From Prosthecochloris sp. (GTDB lineage: Bacteria > Bacteroidota > Chlorobiia > Chlorobiales > Chlorobiaceae): a stretch of DNA of 44,771 nucleotides. Under the pieces are notes generated by a model. That model did not search any database, was not told where the DNA came from, and saw nothing but the letters and a program-made list of their open reading frames with translations. The DNA lies in the NCBI GenBank assembly GCA_015482705.2, contig JADMLA020000023.1, positions 1 through 44,771 on the forward strand. Reading direction: 5' to 3'. Shown in pieces: positions 24,429-33,781 of this stretch (position 1 is its first letter; every line of letters starts with the position of its first letter). The position numbers and the translations under genes are program-made.

Positions 24429-25502
24429 TCAGGCTGCCGAGCTGTCTTTTGCCGTTATCTTGTCCCGAAACGCTTTCACCAGACGGCTGACTTTGTCAAC
24501 CTCGATGAGAAACGCATCGTGCCCGTATGATTCATGGAGATACTCGATACGGCTTTCGGGAATATGCTCTGCAAGCTCTTCCTGCTCCTCTTTCGGGTAA
24601 AGAATATCCGAGGTGATAGAAAGCACCTCGACAGGCATCGCAAGAGACTCGAGTACCCTTTTGTAGTCTCCTCTCCCGCGTGACACGTCATGAGTATCCA
24701 TTGCCCTGGTAAGGGTTATATAGGTATTTGCATCGAAACGGTTGACGAGCTTCTCACCCTGATAGCGAAGATAGCTTTCAGCCTGAAAGGTAGCATCGTC
24801 CTTTTTTTCACGCCCGAAACGTTCCTGGAAATTGTCGAAGCTCCGGTAGGAACACATCGCCATCATACGGGCGGCCGCCAGCCCCCTTGCCGGCGGAGCA
24901 TCCAGCTCATACCATCCGTCATTCCAGTCCCGATCCGCACTGATTGCCTGACGCTGGGCTTCACTCTGGGCGATACACCATGCCGAATGCCGCCCGGACA
25001 CGCCCATCGGCATCAGCGCACGAACCATTTCAGGGAACATGAATCCCCATTCGAGAACCTGCATTCCACCAAGTGATGCTCCGACAACCAGCTTCACCTG
25101 CCGGATGCCCAGTTCATCGAGCAACAACCGCTGAAGCCTCACCATGTCACGGATAGTCACCGCAGGAAAATCAGGCCCGTAACGTCTGCCGGTCAGGGGA
25201 TTGCGGGAAAGCGGTCCGGTCGTACCGTAGCAACTGCCGAGTACATTGCTGCAGATAATGAAATCTTCAGTATCGTCGAAACCCATCGCCTCACCGAACA
25301 TGCCGTCCCACCAGGCATCGGCATCGGCCGAACCGGTCAATGCATGACAGATGAGCACTACATTGTTTCGCTCCCGGTTCAAAGTACCCCAGGTGCGATA
25401 CGCTATAGTCGTTTCCGGCAGTTCACCCCCGAGCTCGAGGCTGAAAGGTTTACGACTGACAAAAAATCCTGTCTTTTCAGATATGCTATCGATATACTCC
25501 AT
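24429..25502 (-). CDS. metX: Homoserine O-acetyltransferase
   Basis: This 357-residue alpha/beta hydrolase activates homoserine by acetyl transfer from acetyl-CoA, the first dedicated step of methionine synthesis. The nucleophile S143 lies in GASLGGMQ, the acid D299 in SITSDILYP and the histidine H328 in YGHDAF. The N-terminal AYRTWGTLN and CHALTGSADAD blocks are typical. It follows metY on the same strand after 93 bases and is therefore probably controlled by the same SAM riboswitch. Some family members use succinyl-CoA; the acyl donor is assigned from family similarity only. Confidence 0.95.
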   Translation of the reverse strand: MEYIDSISEKTGFFVSRKPFSLELGGELPETTIAYRTWGTLNRERNNVVLICHALTGSADADAWWDGMFGEAMGFDDTEDFIICSNVLGSCYGTTGPLSRNPLTGRRYGPDFPAVTIRDMVRLQRLLLDELGIRQVKLVVGASLGGMQVLEWGFMFPEMVRALMPMGVSGRHSAWCIAQSEAQRQAISADRDWNDGWYELDAPPARGLAAARMMAMCSYRSFDNFQERFGREKKDDATFQAESYLRYQGEKLVNRFDANTYITLTRAMDTHDVSRGRGDYKRVLESLAMPVEVLSITSDILYPKEEQEELAEHIPESRIEYLHESYGHDAFLIEVDKVSRLVKAFRDKITAKDSSAA

Positions 25503-25595
25503 CCCCGATTATTCGTTTTCAAATTGGGAAAACCTTTTCATGTATCCCTTTCAGGACATACCGCTTTTCTTTTTTCGACTTCCTCCAACCTTTTC

Positions 25596-26885
25596 TCACA
25601 ATGTTGAAAAGGCTTGCTCAAAATCACTCTTTATATCATCGATATGCTCGATACCGACCGAAACCCTGACCATATCCCTGCCGACTCCGGCAGCAGCCTG
25701 TTCCTCCTGGCTGAGCTGCTGATGTGTCGTCGATGCAGGATGAATAACCAATGTTTTTGCATCACCGACATTGGCAAGGTGACTGGCGAGTGTAACACTG
25801 TCGATGAACTCGATGGCTCCTTCATATCCCTTTTCAACACCGAACGTCAGAACACAACCAAAACCATTGGCAAGATATCTTTTTGCATTTTCATGCGTTG
25901 GATGATCGGGAAGACCTGGATAGTTTACCCAGGAAACTGCCGGATGTTCCAGTAACCAGAGAGCGAGAGCCAAGGTGTTATCGGCATGGCGCTGTGCCCT
26001 GAGCGACAGGGTTTCGAGTCCCTGAAGCAGAAGAAACGAATTGAACGGGCTGATAGCCGGCCCGAAATCCCGCAACCCTTCGACTCTCGCCCTGATGATA
26101 AAAGCAAGCTCACCGAATGTTTCGTGAAACTTGAGACCGTGATAACCTGGTGAAGGCTCTGTAAAAAAAGGAAACTTTCCATTGCTCCAGTCGAAAGCCC
26201 CTGCATCGACGATGACCCCACCCATGGAAGTACCATGCCCGCCAATCCATTTCGTTGCAGAACCAACCACGATATCGGCGCCGTGATCGAGAGGTCTGCA
26301 GAGATAGCCGGCACAACCGAACGTGTTATCGACAATCAAAGGAATACCGTTTGTATGTGCGACATGTGCAACCGCTTCGAAATCAGGGACATGAAAAGCG
26401 GGATTCCCTATCGATTCGAGATAGATGGCTTTTGTCGTTTCATCGATCAGACCTTCGAACGTTTCCGGCTGAAGATCCTCTGCAAACCTGACATCGATCC
26501 CAAGTCGTGAAAAAGACACCTTGAACTGATTGTACGTCCCACCGTACAGAAAACTGGAAGATACGATTGAATCACCGGCTTCACAGATATTGCTCAATGC
26601 TATGAACTGCGCTGAATGACCACTCGCAACGACAAGCGCCGCTTTACCTCCCTCGAGCGCAGCAAGTCGTTTTTCAAGCACATCCGTAGTGGGATTCATG
26701 AGTCGGGTATAGATATTGCCGAACTCCTTGAGCGCAAACAGATTCGCCCCGTGCTCCGGACTGTCGAACACGTACGATGTTGTTTGATAGATTGGAACTG
26801 CACAGGAGTTCGTTGCCGGGTCTGGCTCCTGTCCTGCATGAACCTGGAGTGTTTCAAACCGGTAGGAGGAATATGGCTGATTCAT
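25596..26885 (-). CDS. metY: O-acetylhomoserine sulfhydrylase
   Basis: This 429-residue pyridoxal-phosphate enzyme makes homocysteine from O-acetylhomoserine and sulfide, so free sulfide can enter methionine directly, well suited to a sulfide-oxidising phototroph. The PLP lysine K212 lies in GSATKWIGGHG. The N-terminal RFETLQVHAGQEPDPATNS, YQTTSYVF and the C-terminal RVSVGIEHIDDI are diagnostic of the Cys/Met-metabolism class. The start ATG is at base 26885 and has no strong Shine-Dalgarno next to it. It is the first gene of the metY-metX operon behind the SAM-I riboswitch. Confidence 0.96.
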   Translation of the reverse strand: MNQPYSSYRFETLQVHAGQEPDPATNSCAVPIYQTTSYVFDSPEHGANLFALKEFGNIYTRLMNPTTDVLEKRLAALEGGKAALVVASGHSAQFIALSNICEAGDSIVSSSFLYGGTYNQFKVSFSRLGIDVRFAEDLQPETFEGLIDETTKAIYLESIGNPAFHVPDFEAVAHVAHTNGIPLIVDNTFGCAGYLCRPLDHGADIVVGSATKWIGGHGTSMGGVIVDAGAFDWSNGKFPFFTEPSPGYHGLKFHETFGELAFIIRARVEGLRDFGPAISPFNSFLLLQGLETLSLRAQRHADNTLALALWLLEHPAVSWVNYPGLPDHPTHENAKRYLANGFGCVLTFGVEKGYEGAIEFIDSVTLASHLANVGDAKTLVIHPASTTHQQLSQEEQAAAGVGRDMVRVSVGIEHIDDIKSDFEQAFSTL

Positions 26886-26899
26886 GATAGACGCTAATA

Positions 26900-26919
26900 G
26901 ATGATTTCATGCAATCATC
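26900..26919 (-). promoter_or_regulatory. Candidate expression platform of the SAM riboswitch
   Basis: On the minus strand a small hairpin pairs GATGATT (26919-26913) with AATCATC (26906-26900), a few bases upstream of metY. The same GATGAT/ATCATC words make stem P1 of the riboswitch. Alternative pairing between the P1 3' arm and the second ATCATC is therefore possible, giving two exclusive structures. No terminator T-run is present in the leader, so control of translation or processing is more likely (inference). Confidence 0.4.
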
Positions 26920-26993
26920 CTCTAAGCTGGAATCAGAAAGAGAAATTAGAACGAAGATTGGAAAATGGTATGAATACACAGCATGTACATACG

Positions 26994-27095
26994 ATCATCT
27001 TCCCCGCACTCTCTGTCCGGGATGGATTTGGCACCAATCACTAACGACGGTTGCCAAGGCTTCTCAGGGCCAGTCCCTCCACCTTTCTGGATGAT
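26994..27095 (-). ncRNA. SAM-I (S-box) riboswitch upstream of metY-metX
   Basis: On the minus strand the region holds the S-box core: GGTGGAGGGACTGGCCC, then GAAGCC, then TTGGCAACC, then GGTGCCAAATCC. P1 is formed by ATCATC (27095-27090) and GATGAT (26999-26994). These are the conserved SAM-binding elements of the SAM-I class, which shut off methionine genes when S-adenosylmethionine is plentiful. The position, 108 bases before metY on the same strand, fits. The length, about 102 bases, is typical. Confidence 0.92.
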
Positions 27096-27260
27096 AGCTT
27101 ATAAACTCGTAGAGAAAGAACTACTCTGGTTGGTCTCAATCTACAACAGAGAATATTATTTTACAAACCGCCTGTACCTCGAATAAATTGTTTTATTGTA
27201 CGTATGCTCGTTATTTCGGAGCAATGTGAAACTACCATTTCATGAATCTGTCACTTTTTC

Positions 27261-28598
27261 ATGCAAGCAAGAGAGATAGCACTCCTGGCATTACAGGAAA
27301 CGGAAAAAAACAACATCAAGTCCGAACAGTCACTCCATCGGTTGCTTGATAAACACAACCCCGACAAAAACGACCGGTCTCTTGCCACAGAACTCGTCAA
27401 CGGTACTCTGCGTTTCAGGTTGAAACTCGATTTCATGATAAGCCTTCACTATCATCATGATTTCAAGAAAGCTGCCCCGGTACTGCAGAACATTTTGCGC
27501 CTCGGCACCTACCAGTTGCTGTTCCTCGATAAAATACCTGGCTGGGCCGCTGTCGACGAATGCGTCAAACTCGCAAGAAAATACAAAGGGCGGCACATCA
27601 GCGGAATCGTTAACGGAGTGCTCCGCAAAATCGCATCCGAACCAGCTTCGACCTTCAATGAAACGCTCGAAAAAATGCCGCTTTCTAAACGGCTTTCGAT
27701 AGAACAGTCGCATACGCAATGGCTTGTCGAACGATGGTTGGACACATACGGTGAAGAGCAAACAATATCGATGCTTCGCTGCAATAATGCATCGCCTCTG
27801 ACGGCACTACGCATCAATACGTTGAAAACCTCCCCTGAAACCATGTTTGCCGCTTTGAAAGATGCATCGGTTGCTTTCAGCACTTGCATGCAAAAGCGGT
27901 TCATCCTCACAAGAGATTTCGATGCGTGTAAGCCTTTCATCCACCTTGGGCTGCTGACTGTGCAGAACCCGACACAGGCTATCCCCTGCCTGCTGCTGGG
28001 CCCCTTGCCTGGAGATACCGTACTGGATATGTGCGCCGCTCCGGGAGGAAAAACCACGTTCCTCGCTGAAATGATGCAGAACAAAGGTACCCTGATCGCA
28101 GTGGACCGCTACCCCAACAAGTGTAGAAAAATCATACAACGAGCCAATACGCTCGACATAACGATCATACGAACTGTTGTTGCGGACGCAAGGACAATTC
28201 GCCCGGAAAAACCTCCGAATGCGGTACTCCTCGATGCTCCATGTACGGGAACCGGTGTTCTGGGAAAAAAAACGGAACTTCGCTGGAGAATGTCACCCGA
28301 AAAGCTCAAGGAGCTGACGCTCCTGCAGTCGGAACTGCTGGACCATGCTGCAGATATACTGAAGCCAGGAGGAGTTCTGGTGTATGCCACATGTTCCGTG
28401 GAACCCGAGGAAAACGCTCTTCAGATAGAACGCTTCCTGAAAAGCCATCCTGACTTTTCAAGAGAATCGCCGCCAGAAACGTTTCAGGCTATCTTCCGCG
28501 AGCAGAAAACTGCTCACCCCGGTTCCTTTCTGACCCTACCGGGACAGCACGAAGGCTTTGATGGCGGCTTTGCACAACGCTTGAGAAAGAAACGTTGA
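27261..28598 (+). CDS. rsmB: 16S rRNA m5C967 methyltransferase RsmB family
   Basis: This 445-residue protein has an N-terminal NusB-like RNA-binding domain (about 1-140) fused to a SAM-dependent m5C methyltransferase domain (about 150-445). The SAM site DMCAAPGGKTT and both catalytic cysteines of the family are present: C328 in LDAPCTGTG and C378 in YATCSVEPEEN. It methylates cytosine 967 of 16S rRNA in E. coli numbering. It starts at ATG 27261 and diverges from metY. xerD follows 128 bases downstream. Confidence 0.94.
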   Translation: MQAREIALLALQETEKNNIKSEQSLHRLLDKHNPDKNDRSLATELVNGTLRFRLKLDFMISLHYHHDFKKAAPVLQNILRLGTYQLLFLDKIPGWAAVDECVKLARKYKGRHISGIVNGVLRKIASEPASTFNETLEKMPLSKRLSIEQSHTQWLVERWLDTYGEEQTISMLRCNNASPLTALRINTLKTSPETMFAALKDASVAFSTCMQKRFILTRDFDACKPFIHLGLLTVQNPTQAIPCLLLGPLPGDTVLDMCAAPGGKTTFLAEMMQNKGTLIAVDRYPNKCRKIIQRANTLDITIIRTVVADARTIRPEKPPNAVLLDAPCTGTGVLGKKTELRWRMSPEKLKELTLLQSELLDHAADILKPGGVLVYATCSVEPEENALQIERFLKSHPDFSRESPPETFQAIFREQKTAHPGSFLTLPGQHEGFDGGFAQRLRKKR

Positions 28599-28726
28599 AG
28601 TGTCGAGTCCGAAATGCCGGGACCGTTGAACAGCAAGAGCATAACAGCTTTTGCTTGTATGAGCACAAAGAATCGACATAAAACATGGTATGCTTTCTTT
28701 ACTTCTGAATTTTGACTTCACCCGTA

Positions 28727-29641
28727 ATGCAAGCCTTGAAAGAACCATACAGCAGTCATCTTGAAAGCTTTGTCAACTACCTGACGCTCGAAAGAAATTT
28801 TTCTCAACACACGATAGCATCTTACGTTAACGATCTGTACCGCTACCTTCTGTATGCAGAGGCCATCAAAAAAACGATTGCAGAAATCACCCTTACCCAC
28901 ATACAATCTTTCATTGTCGAGCTTCACGATGCAGGACTGGAAGCGCGTTCAGTGGCAAGAAACATTTCCGCCATCCGCTCTTTCCACAAGTTCCTCGTAC
29001 GCGAAAACATCATCGAAATCAACGCAACGGAAAACCTTCATCAACCAAAACCCGCTCAGCATCTGCCGACAGTATTGACTGTTGACGAAGTTTTCAGGCT
29101 CATCAATGCTCCGATGCAGGAAGATCCTCCCGGAAAATACCGTTTACGGGACAAGGCATTGCTCGAGTTTCTCTATGCAACCGGCGTTCGTGTAAGCGAA
29201 CTGGTCAACCTGCAGCAAAGCAATTGTTATCTCGACGCCGGTTTTGCCCGAATTTTCGGTAAAGGGTCAAAGGAACGCCTCGTTCCGGTCGGCCGTAGCG
29301 CAACCGAGTGGGTAAGACGTTATCAGCAGGATTTGCGGTTGAATATCTCAAAACCGGAGTCCGGAGATTATCTGTTTCTCAATGCTCGGGGTAAACAGCT
29401 CTCCCGAATGTCGGCTTACACCATTGTTCGCCGATACAGCGCAGTTGCTGCGATCACAAAAAAAATAAGCCCACACACGCTTCGCCACACCTTTGCCACA
29501 CACCTGCTGGAAGGTGGTGCAGACCTTCGGGCTGTCCAGGAAATGCTCGGTCACAGTTCCATCATCGCCACACAGATCTATACCCATATCGACCGCTCTT
29601 TCGTCAAGGAAGTGCATAAAACCTTTCATCCCAGAGGATAG
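28727..29641 (+). CDS. xerD: Tyrosine recombinase XerC/XerD-like
   Basis: This 304-residue site-specific recombinase resolves chromosome dimers at dif. It has an N-terminal SAM-like DNA-binding domain (about 10-95) and a catalytic domain with R155 (TGVRVSEL), the beta-hairpin lysine segment GKGSKER, H250 and R253 (HTLRH), H276 (LGHSS) and nucleophile Y285 (QIYTH). The frame is open from TTG 28712; ATG 28727 is preferred because the product starts like the family. No phage or integron genes are next to it, so it is most likely the chromosomal Xer enzyme. Whether it is XerC or XerD cannot be settled from sequence alone. Confidence 0.9.
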   Translation: MQALKEPYSSHLESFVNYLTLERNFSQHTIASYVNDLYRYLLYAEAIKKTIAEITLTHIQSFIVELHDAGLEARSVARNISAIRSFHKFLVRENIIEINATENLHQPKPAQHLPTVLTVDEVFRLINAPMQEDPPGKYRLRDKALLEFLYATGVRVSELVNLQQSNCYLDAGFARIFGKGSKERLVPVGRSATEWVRRYQQDLRLNISKPESGDYLFLNARGKQLSRMSAYTIVRRYSAVAAITKKISPHTLRHTFATHLLEGGADLRAVQEMLGHSSIIATQIYTHIDRSFVKEVHKTFHPRG

Positions 29642-29693
29642 GCGCACAGCAAATTCTCTGCAAGTCGTCTTTTTTCAACGAGAAAGCACTCAT

Positions 29694-30206
29694 TCAGTTC
29701 TGCCGTTCCATTTCTCCAAGCAACTCAACTGCCTTGGACTTTCCGAGCTGTGCTGCATCCCGGATATCTTTCAAGGCACCCGTGGTATCTTCCATCGCAA
29801 GTCTCGCAAGCCCTCTACGGTAGAACGCCTTGGCATAATCATCCCTGATCTCGACCGCCTTGGTATAATCCGCTACCGCCTCGCTGTAACGCCCTAGTTT
29901 ATAGTAGGTTTTCCCTCTTCGGTAATATGCCTTGTGATAATCGTTCTTAAGAGAAACAGCTCGGTTGAAACTTTCGAGTGCTTCAGAATATTTTTCGAGT
30001 TTGTACAATGCTTTTGCACGATGGTAATTCGCTTTTGCATTTCGAGAATCGGCTTTGATGGCACGATTGAAACTCTCGAGAGCCTGGTGATACTCTTCCT
30101 GGTCATAGCGCTCTCTACCTTGCTCAATCAGTGTTTCGGCTGATTCGGCAAAAACCGGACCAGAGAGAAAAAGAAGGAACAACACGGAAACAATTAAAGC
30201 ACGCAT
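29694..30206 (-). CDS. Exported TPR protein
   Basis: This 170-residue protein has a signal peptide (about 1-20, cut after VFA). About three to four tetratricopeptide repeats follow (about 28-160) with the pattern ALESFNRAIxxDxxxAKAxYxRGxAYYKLxxYSEA. TPR proteins form a right-handed solenoid for protein binding in the periplasm. The partner is not known. It is the last gene of a minus-strand row and follows the nuclease gene after 36 bases; it is convergent with xerD. Confidence 0.88.
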   Translation of the reverse strand: MRALIVSVLFLLFLSGPVFAESAETLIEQGRERYDQEEYHQALESFNRAIKADSRNAKANYHRAKALYKLEKYSEALESFNRAVSLKNDYHKAYYRRGKTYYKLGRYSEAVADYTKAVEIRDDYAKAFYRRGLARLAMEDTTGALKDIRDAAQLGKSKAVELLGEMERQN

Positions 30207-30242
30207 GACCGATATCTCCTTTTACGATTGATTGCAAAACCG

Positions 30243-31631
30243 CTATAACCGCACTGTTTCTCCTGGCTCTGGTACACGTGCCCGCAAACCAAGTTCGCTT
30301 CGCAACAATGCACTGAAATGTTGTTTTACCTGTTGCTCCCCATGGACGACAAAGACGTGTGGAGCCGTAACGAATCCTTTCAACCAGCGAAACAGATCAC
30401 GTTGGTCTGCATGGGCGGAAAGTCCCCCGACCGTATGAAGAGCAGCTTCAACCCTGAACGTTTCGCCGCGAATACGAACTGTCTCAGCTCTCTCGACAAG
30501 CTCCCTGCCAAGCGTACCGGCAGCCTGATAGCCCGTGATGAGAACATGACATTCAGGACGGCCGATATTGTGCTTGAGATGGTAAATGATTCTTCCACCG
30601 TTACACATACCACTCCCGGCAATGATAATCGCTCCATGCTCTATTGCATTGATTTCCTTGGATTCACTCGAGTGACGGGTAAAACGGAGATTACGGGGTT
30701 TCGGCATCTCGTGAATTCGACGGCGAAACTTGGTGGCTTCTTCGTCGTACAGCTCAGGATAGTCCCAGTATATTCGGCTGGCTTCGATAGCCATTGGGCT
30801 GTCGAGAAAAATCTGCCACCGCTCCAACCCCCACTCTTTGCCGTATTTTCCGAACAGATACAACAGTTCCTGGCTCCTCCCGATTGAAAATGCCGGAACC
30901 AGAATATTTCCCTTTTCATGGGAGGCACTGCCGATAATCCCGGCAAGCTCCTGCAAGGTTTGCTCTTTTTCTTTGTGAAGCCTGTCTCCATAGGTGCTTT
31001 CGACAATAACCGCATCAGCATCGGCTATTTCAGACGGATCATGGAGAATAGGCGTATCGTACTGACCAACATCACCGCTGAAAACCACTTTTTTCGTCCT
31101 GCCGTTTTCGGAAAGCCAGAGTTCGACCATTGCTGAACCAAGAATATGACCGGCATCCTGAAACCGCAGCACCACACCGGGCAAGATCTCTTTTTTCACC
31201 CCGTATCTCAACCCCTGCATCACATTTATCGTTTCGACAACATCTTCTACGCTGTAAAGAGGATCGATAAGCGGCTGCTTTTTTTTCTGCCTGATTCTGT
31301 TTTCATAATCCGTATCCCGTTCGTTGAGCCTGGCCGAGTCCTGTAAGAGAACAAGAGCGAGATCTCTGGTGGCAGGATGGGTGTAAACCGGCCCCCTGAA
31401 CCCCCTTTTCACAAGTAACGGTAATCTTCCGGAGTGGTCGATGTGACCATGGCTCAGCACCACGGCATCTATCGCCCTGGGATCAAAAGGAAAATCCTCT
31501 CTGTTCAAGGCTTCTTCTTCAGGCAGACCCTGAACAAGGCCACAATCGAGAAGAATCCGGCGGCCGTTTATCCTCACGATATGACAGGAACCCGTAATTC
31601 TGCCGGTAGCTCCGTAAAACTCTATTTCCAT
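30243..31631 (-). CDS. Beta-CASP metallo-beta-lactamase RNA-processing nuclease
   Basis: This 462-residue protein is of the CPSF73/YsoH-like beta-CASP family. Zinc-site motifs are present in order: LSHGHIDHSGRLP, DAGHILGSAMV, FSGDVGQYD, ESTYGDR in the CASP region, SGMCNGGR, and HTVGGLSAHADQ near the C-terminus. Such enzymes cut or trim RNA. No signal peptide is seen, so it should be cytosolic. The target RNA is unknown. It lies between DUF89 (15-base gap) and the TPR gene in a probable operon. Confidence 0.92.
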   Translation of the reverse strand: MEIEFYGATGRITGSCHIVRINGRRILLDCGLVQGLPEEEALNREDFPFDPRAIDAVVLSHGHIDHSGRLPLLVKRGFRGPVYTHPATRDLALVLLQDSARLNERDTDYENRIRQKKKQPLIDPLYSVEDVVETINVMQGLRYGVKKEILPGVVLRFQDAGHILGSAMVELWLSENGRTKKVVFSGDVGQYDTPILHDPSEIADADAVIVESTYGDRLHKEKEQTLQELAGIIGSASHEKGNILVPAFSIGRSQELLYLFGKYGKEWGLERWQIFLDSPMAIEASRIYWDYPELYDEEATKFRRRIHEMPKPRNLRFTRHSSESKEINAIEHGAIIIAGSGMCNGGRIIYHLKHNIGRPECHVLITGYQAAGTLGRELVERAETVRIRGETFRVEAALHTVGGLSAHADQRDLFRWLKGFVTAPHVFVVHGEQQVKQHFSALLRSELGLRARVPEPGETVRL

Positions 31632-31646
31632 GATTGCCGCTTTCGG

Positions 31647-32486
31647 TCAACCGTTTTTCAAAACAATATCATCCACGTCCACCCCGAGATGCGATGCGAT
31701 CACGGGACACTTCGCCCGCAGCATGAAAAAAATATTTTCTCCTTTCCCGGAAAGCGCCTCATAGTTCCCTTGCCCTTTACTGATGATCAGGTCCGCAGAA
31801 TGAAACAAGTCAAGGAACCTTTTGTTACAGCGATCCAGCAATGTTCCAGGTGCCGTCGAACCTGACGAAATGATTTCGGCTTCGCCTTCTATACCTGAAA
31901 GAAGCGCATCTTCCATAGTCACGTCATTGATCACCGGAACTTCACGCACCACGTAAATCACCGGTTTATCGAGCACTTGTATCAGCAGTCTGTCGAAAAC
32001 AGATTCTCCGGCATTATCCCCTATATACAAGACAAATGAAGTACGCTTCAGTTTCTCGATAAAAGCTGCAAAGTCACAGATTGCAAAATCCTGCCGCATA
32101 CACTGTTCGACCATAGCAGCAATATTAAAGTTCCGATTGACACCATGGTCAATGATGTTACCGGCTATTGCCATCCGAATTGCCGCCATCAGCCTGTTCG
32201 ACGAGTTTTCCACCTTTTTTTTCACCTCCGGATATAGCTCCAGGGCTTCCCGAATATTCTTTTTTTTTACGTTGAGAAAGGGATCGTCTACACCGGTCAG
32301 TCGGCGTACCTCTTTATATATCCTGTCGCCGATTTCAGGAGGAGTCATATCAAAAGATATCTCGCGCACCATTTCACCTGTAACAGCAAGCAAATCCTTG
32401 AGGGTTTTCTCATCTTCAGTTGCGAAACGTCCGGCTTTCAAGGCCTGGTTCATAAAACAAGGGATACAATCGAGAAATGTTTTCAT
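31647..32486 (-). CDS. DUF89 / ARMT1-like damage-control phosphatase
   Basis: This 279-residue protein has the DUF89 subfamily I N-terminal CxxC segment LDCIPCFMNQAL. Conserved acidic metal-binding motifs are GDNAGE, INDVT and DLIISKGQGNYE. DUF89 proteins are metal-dependent phosphatases that remove damaged or unwanted phosphometabolites (established for the family in other organisms); the substrate here is unknown. The start ATG overlaps the DUF2721 stop by four bases (coupled translation). Confidence 0.88.
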   Translation of the reverse strand: MKTFLDCIPCFMNQALKAGRFATEDEKTLKDLLAVTGEMVREISFDMTPPEIGDRIYKEVRRLTGVDDPFLNVKKKNIREALELYPEVKKKVENSSNRLMAAIRMAIAGNIIDHGVNRNFNIAAMVEQCMRQDFAICDFAAFIEKLKRTSFVLYIGDNAGESVFDRLLIQVLDKPVIYVVREVPVINDVTMEDALLSGIEGEAEIISSGSTAPGTLLDRCNKRFLDLFHSADLIISKGQGNYEALSGKGENIFFMLRAKCPVIASHLGVDVDDIVLKNG

Positions 32487-32962
32487 GGTAATACAGAAGA
32501 ATCTGAACAGTGGCGGGCCTTGTGACTCTCCAATTCAATTTTCAAGGCGGCCAGGGTTCTGTTGACATCGAGAAGAAAAAACAGCAGGGAGCAAATCAGG
32601 CAGACCATGCTGGAAATAAACAAAAAAGAAAGCAGTAACGGCAGATCGAGCGAAACGAGCGGTGAAAGAAACAGAACGATCACAAGGAGGGAAGCGAAAA
32701 GGCAGCTGAAGGATGCAAGCATAATCGCCAACCGGATGAGTCGTGCTCTCGCCCAAAGGATATCGATTTCCATGGAAGCCCTTTTCCTGAGAGCAGCTTC
32801 AGGAGCATCGAGATCGCAGGACAAAGACCGGGAGCGATCGATTATTCTTCCAAGCCGGTTGGTCATGGTCAGCAACAGCAGCCCCAGTCCGGATATGAGA
32901 ATAACCGGTCCAATCGCTGTTTGGATAATCGGAACAAGGAGTTCAACAGACTGTAACGACAT
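32483..32962 (-). CDS. DUF2721 membrane protein
   Basis: This 159-residue inner-membrane protein has three or four helices (about 10-32, 75-100, 108-130). The N-terminal motif PVILISGLGLLLLTMTNRLGRIIDRSR is characteristic of DUF2721. The function is unknown. The C-terminal tail is cytosolic and charged. It overlaps the DUF89 gene and lies 30 bases after the upstream membrane protein gene in the same direction, so these belong to one operon. Confidence 0.88.
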   Translation of the reverse strand: MSLQSVELLVPIIQTAIGPVILISGLGLLLLTMTNRLGRIIDRSRSLSCDLDAPEAALRKRASMEIDILWARARLIRLAIMLASFSCLFASLLVIVLFLSPLVSLDLPLLLSFLFISSMVCLICSLLFFLLDVNRTLAALKIELESHKARHCSDSSVLP

Positions 32963-32992
32963 AAGGATCCTAACGCTTCATAACTTTGAATA

Positions 32993-33685
32993 TCACTCCT
33001 TCAATCGAACGAACACTTTTCCTTCTCTAATGGCCAACGTATCGATACCACCTGAAAAACCTCTCCAGAAACCGTACTCCTCGGCAAGATCCACATTCTT
33101 GATACCTCCCAGCCATGCATTCGGCAACGGCACCCCCATAAGACTTATCCCTTTGAGCTTCACAACCGGCCTGCCTTCTCGAAAAGCGAACTCGAGGCCG
33201 GCGCGTACCCTGATTGTCTTGCCACCGAGAATTGGAAAATCAGGATCGACCGGCACCAATAGTTTCGCGCTGATAAGATCTCTGGAAAGATCGATAGCCG
33301 CTTTTTGGGCGAGTTCGGTATTGTTGGCCAGAAGAGCATTCAGTTCTCGCTCCGAGAGGTAGATTTCACGACTGCCTTCCTCTTCACTGTAGGGTTCAGG
33401 TTTGAGCAATCCGTCAGCAGTCAGTTCCTCATCCTTTACAGCGCCAAACATATCTTCAAGCGATAAACCACTCGCCTGCTCTATTTTATCGAGTTTTCCG
33501 GCAAGCTGTAGCTTTTCACGCTCACTGAGCTCGACCGGTGCAAACGGTGCGGGAAAAAAGAAAAAACGTAAAGCCAGCAGCGTTATCGCAACCGTAACAA
33601 AAAAAATTCCGAGACCAATGGCAAATACCTGGGAATTGCTGAATCTTTTCGAGGAGTTCTCGGTAACATCTTTTCGTGTATCCAT
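32993..33685 (-). CDS. Bitopic membrane protein of unknown function
   Basis: This 230-residue protein has one N-terminal membrane helix (about 20-43). A periplasmic helical linker (about 52-80) and a C-terminal beta-rich domain follow, with LSERELNALLANNTELAQ and VDPDFPILGGKTIRVR. The 'tEreLNaLLa' start of the soluble domain resembles the YpmS/DUF2140 pattern and some proteins annotated, probably wrongly, as arginine N-succinyltransferase. I do not assign a function. It is the first gene of the minus-strand operon that includes DUF2721, DUF89, nuclease and TPR genes. Confidence 0.7.
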   Translation of the reverse strand: MDTRKDVTENSSKRFSNSQVFAIGLGIFFVTVAITLLALRFFFFPAPFAPVELSEREKLQLAGKLDKIEQASGLSLEDMFGAVKDEELTADGLLKPEPYSEEEGSREIYLSERELNALLANNTELAQKAAIDLSRDLISAKLLVPVDPDFPILGGKTIRVRAGLEFAFREGRPVVKLKGISLMGVPLPNAWLGGIKNVDLAEEYGFWRGFSGGIDTLAIREGKVFVRLKE

Positions 33686-33781
33686 AACCGAAACCTGTAA
33701 AAGAGATTTTTATACCGTAGGCTCTTGTACAAAATAATACAGATTCGGTTTATCGTGCAAAAAACCTTCTCCGCAGCACTA

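Noticed and set aside
28727..29641. Tyrosine recombinase as evidence of a prophage or genomic island
   Set aside because: The protein looks like a housekeeping Xer recombinase, with no phage genes, tRNA or att repeats next to it.
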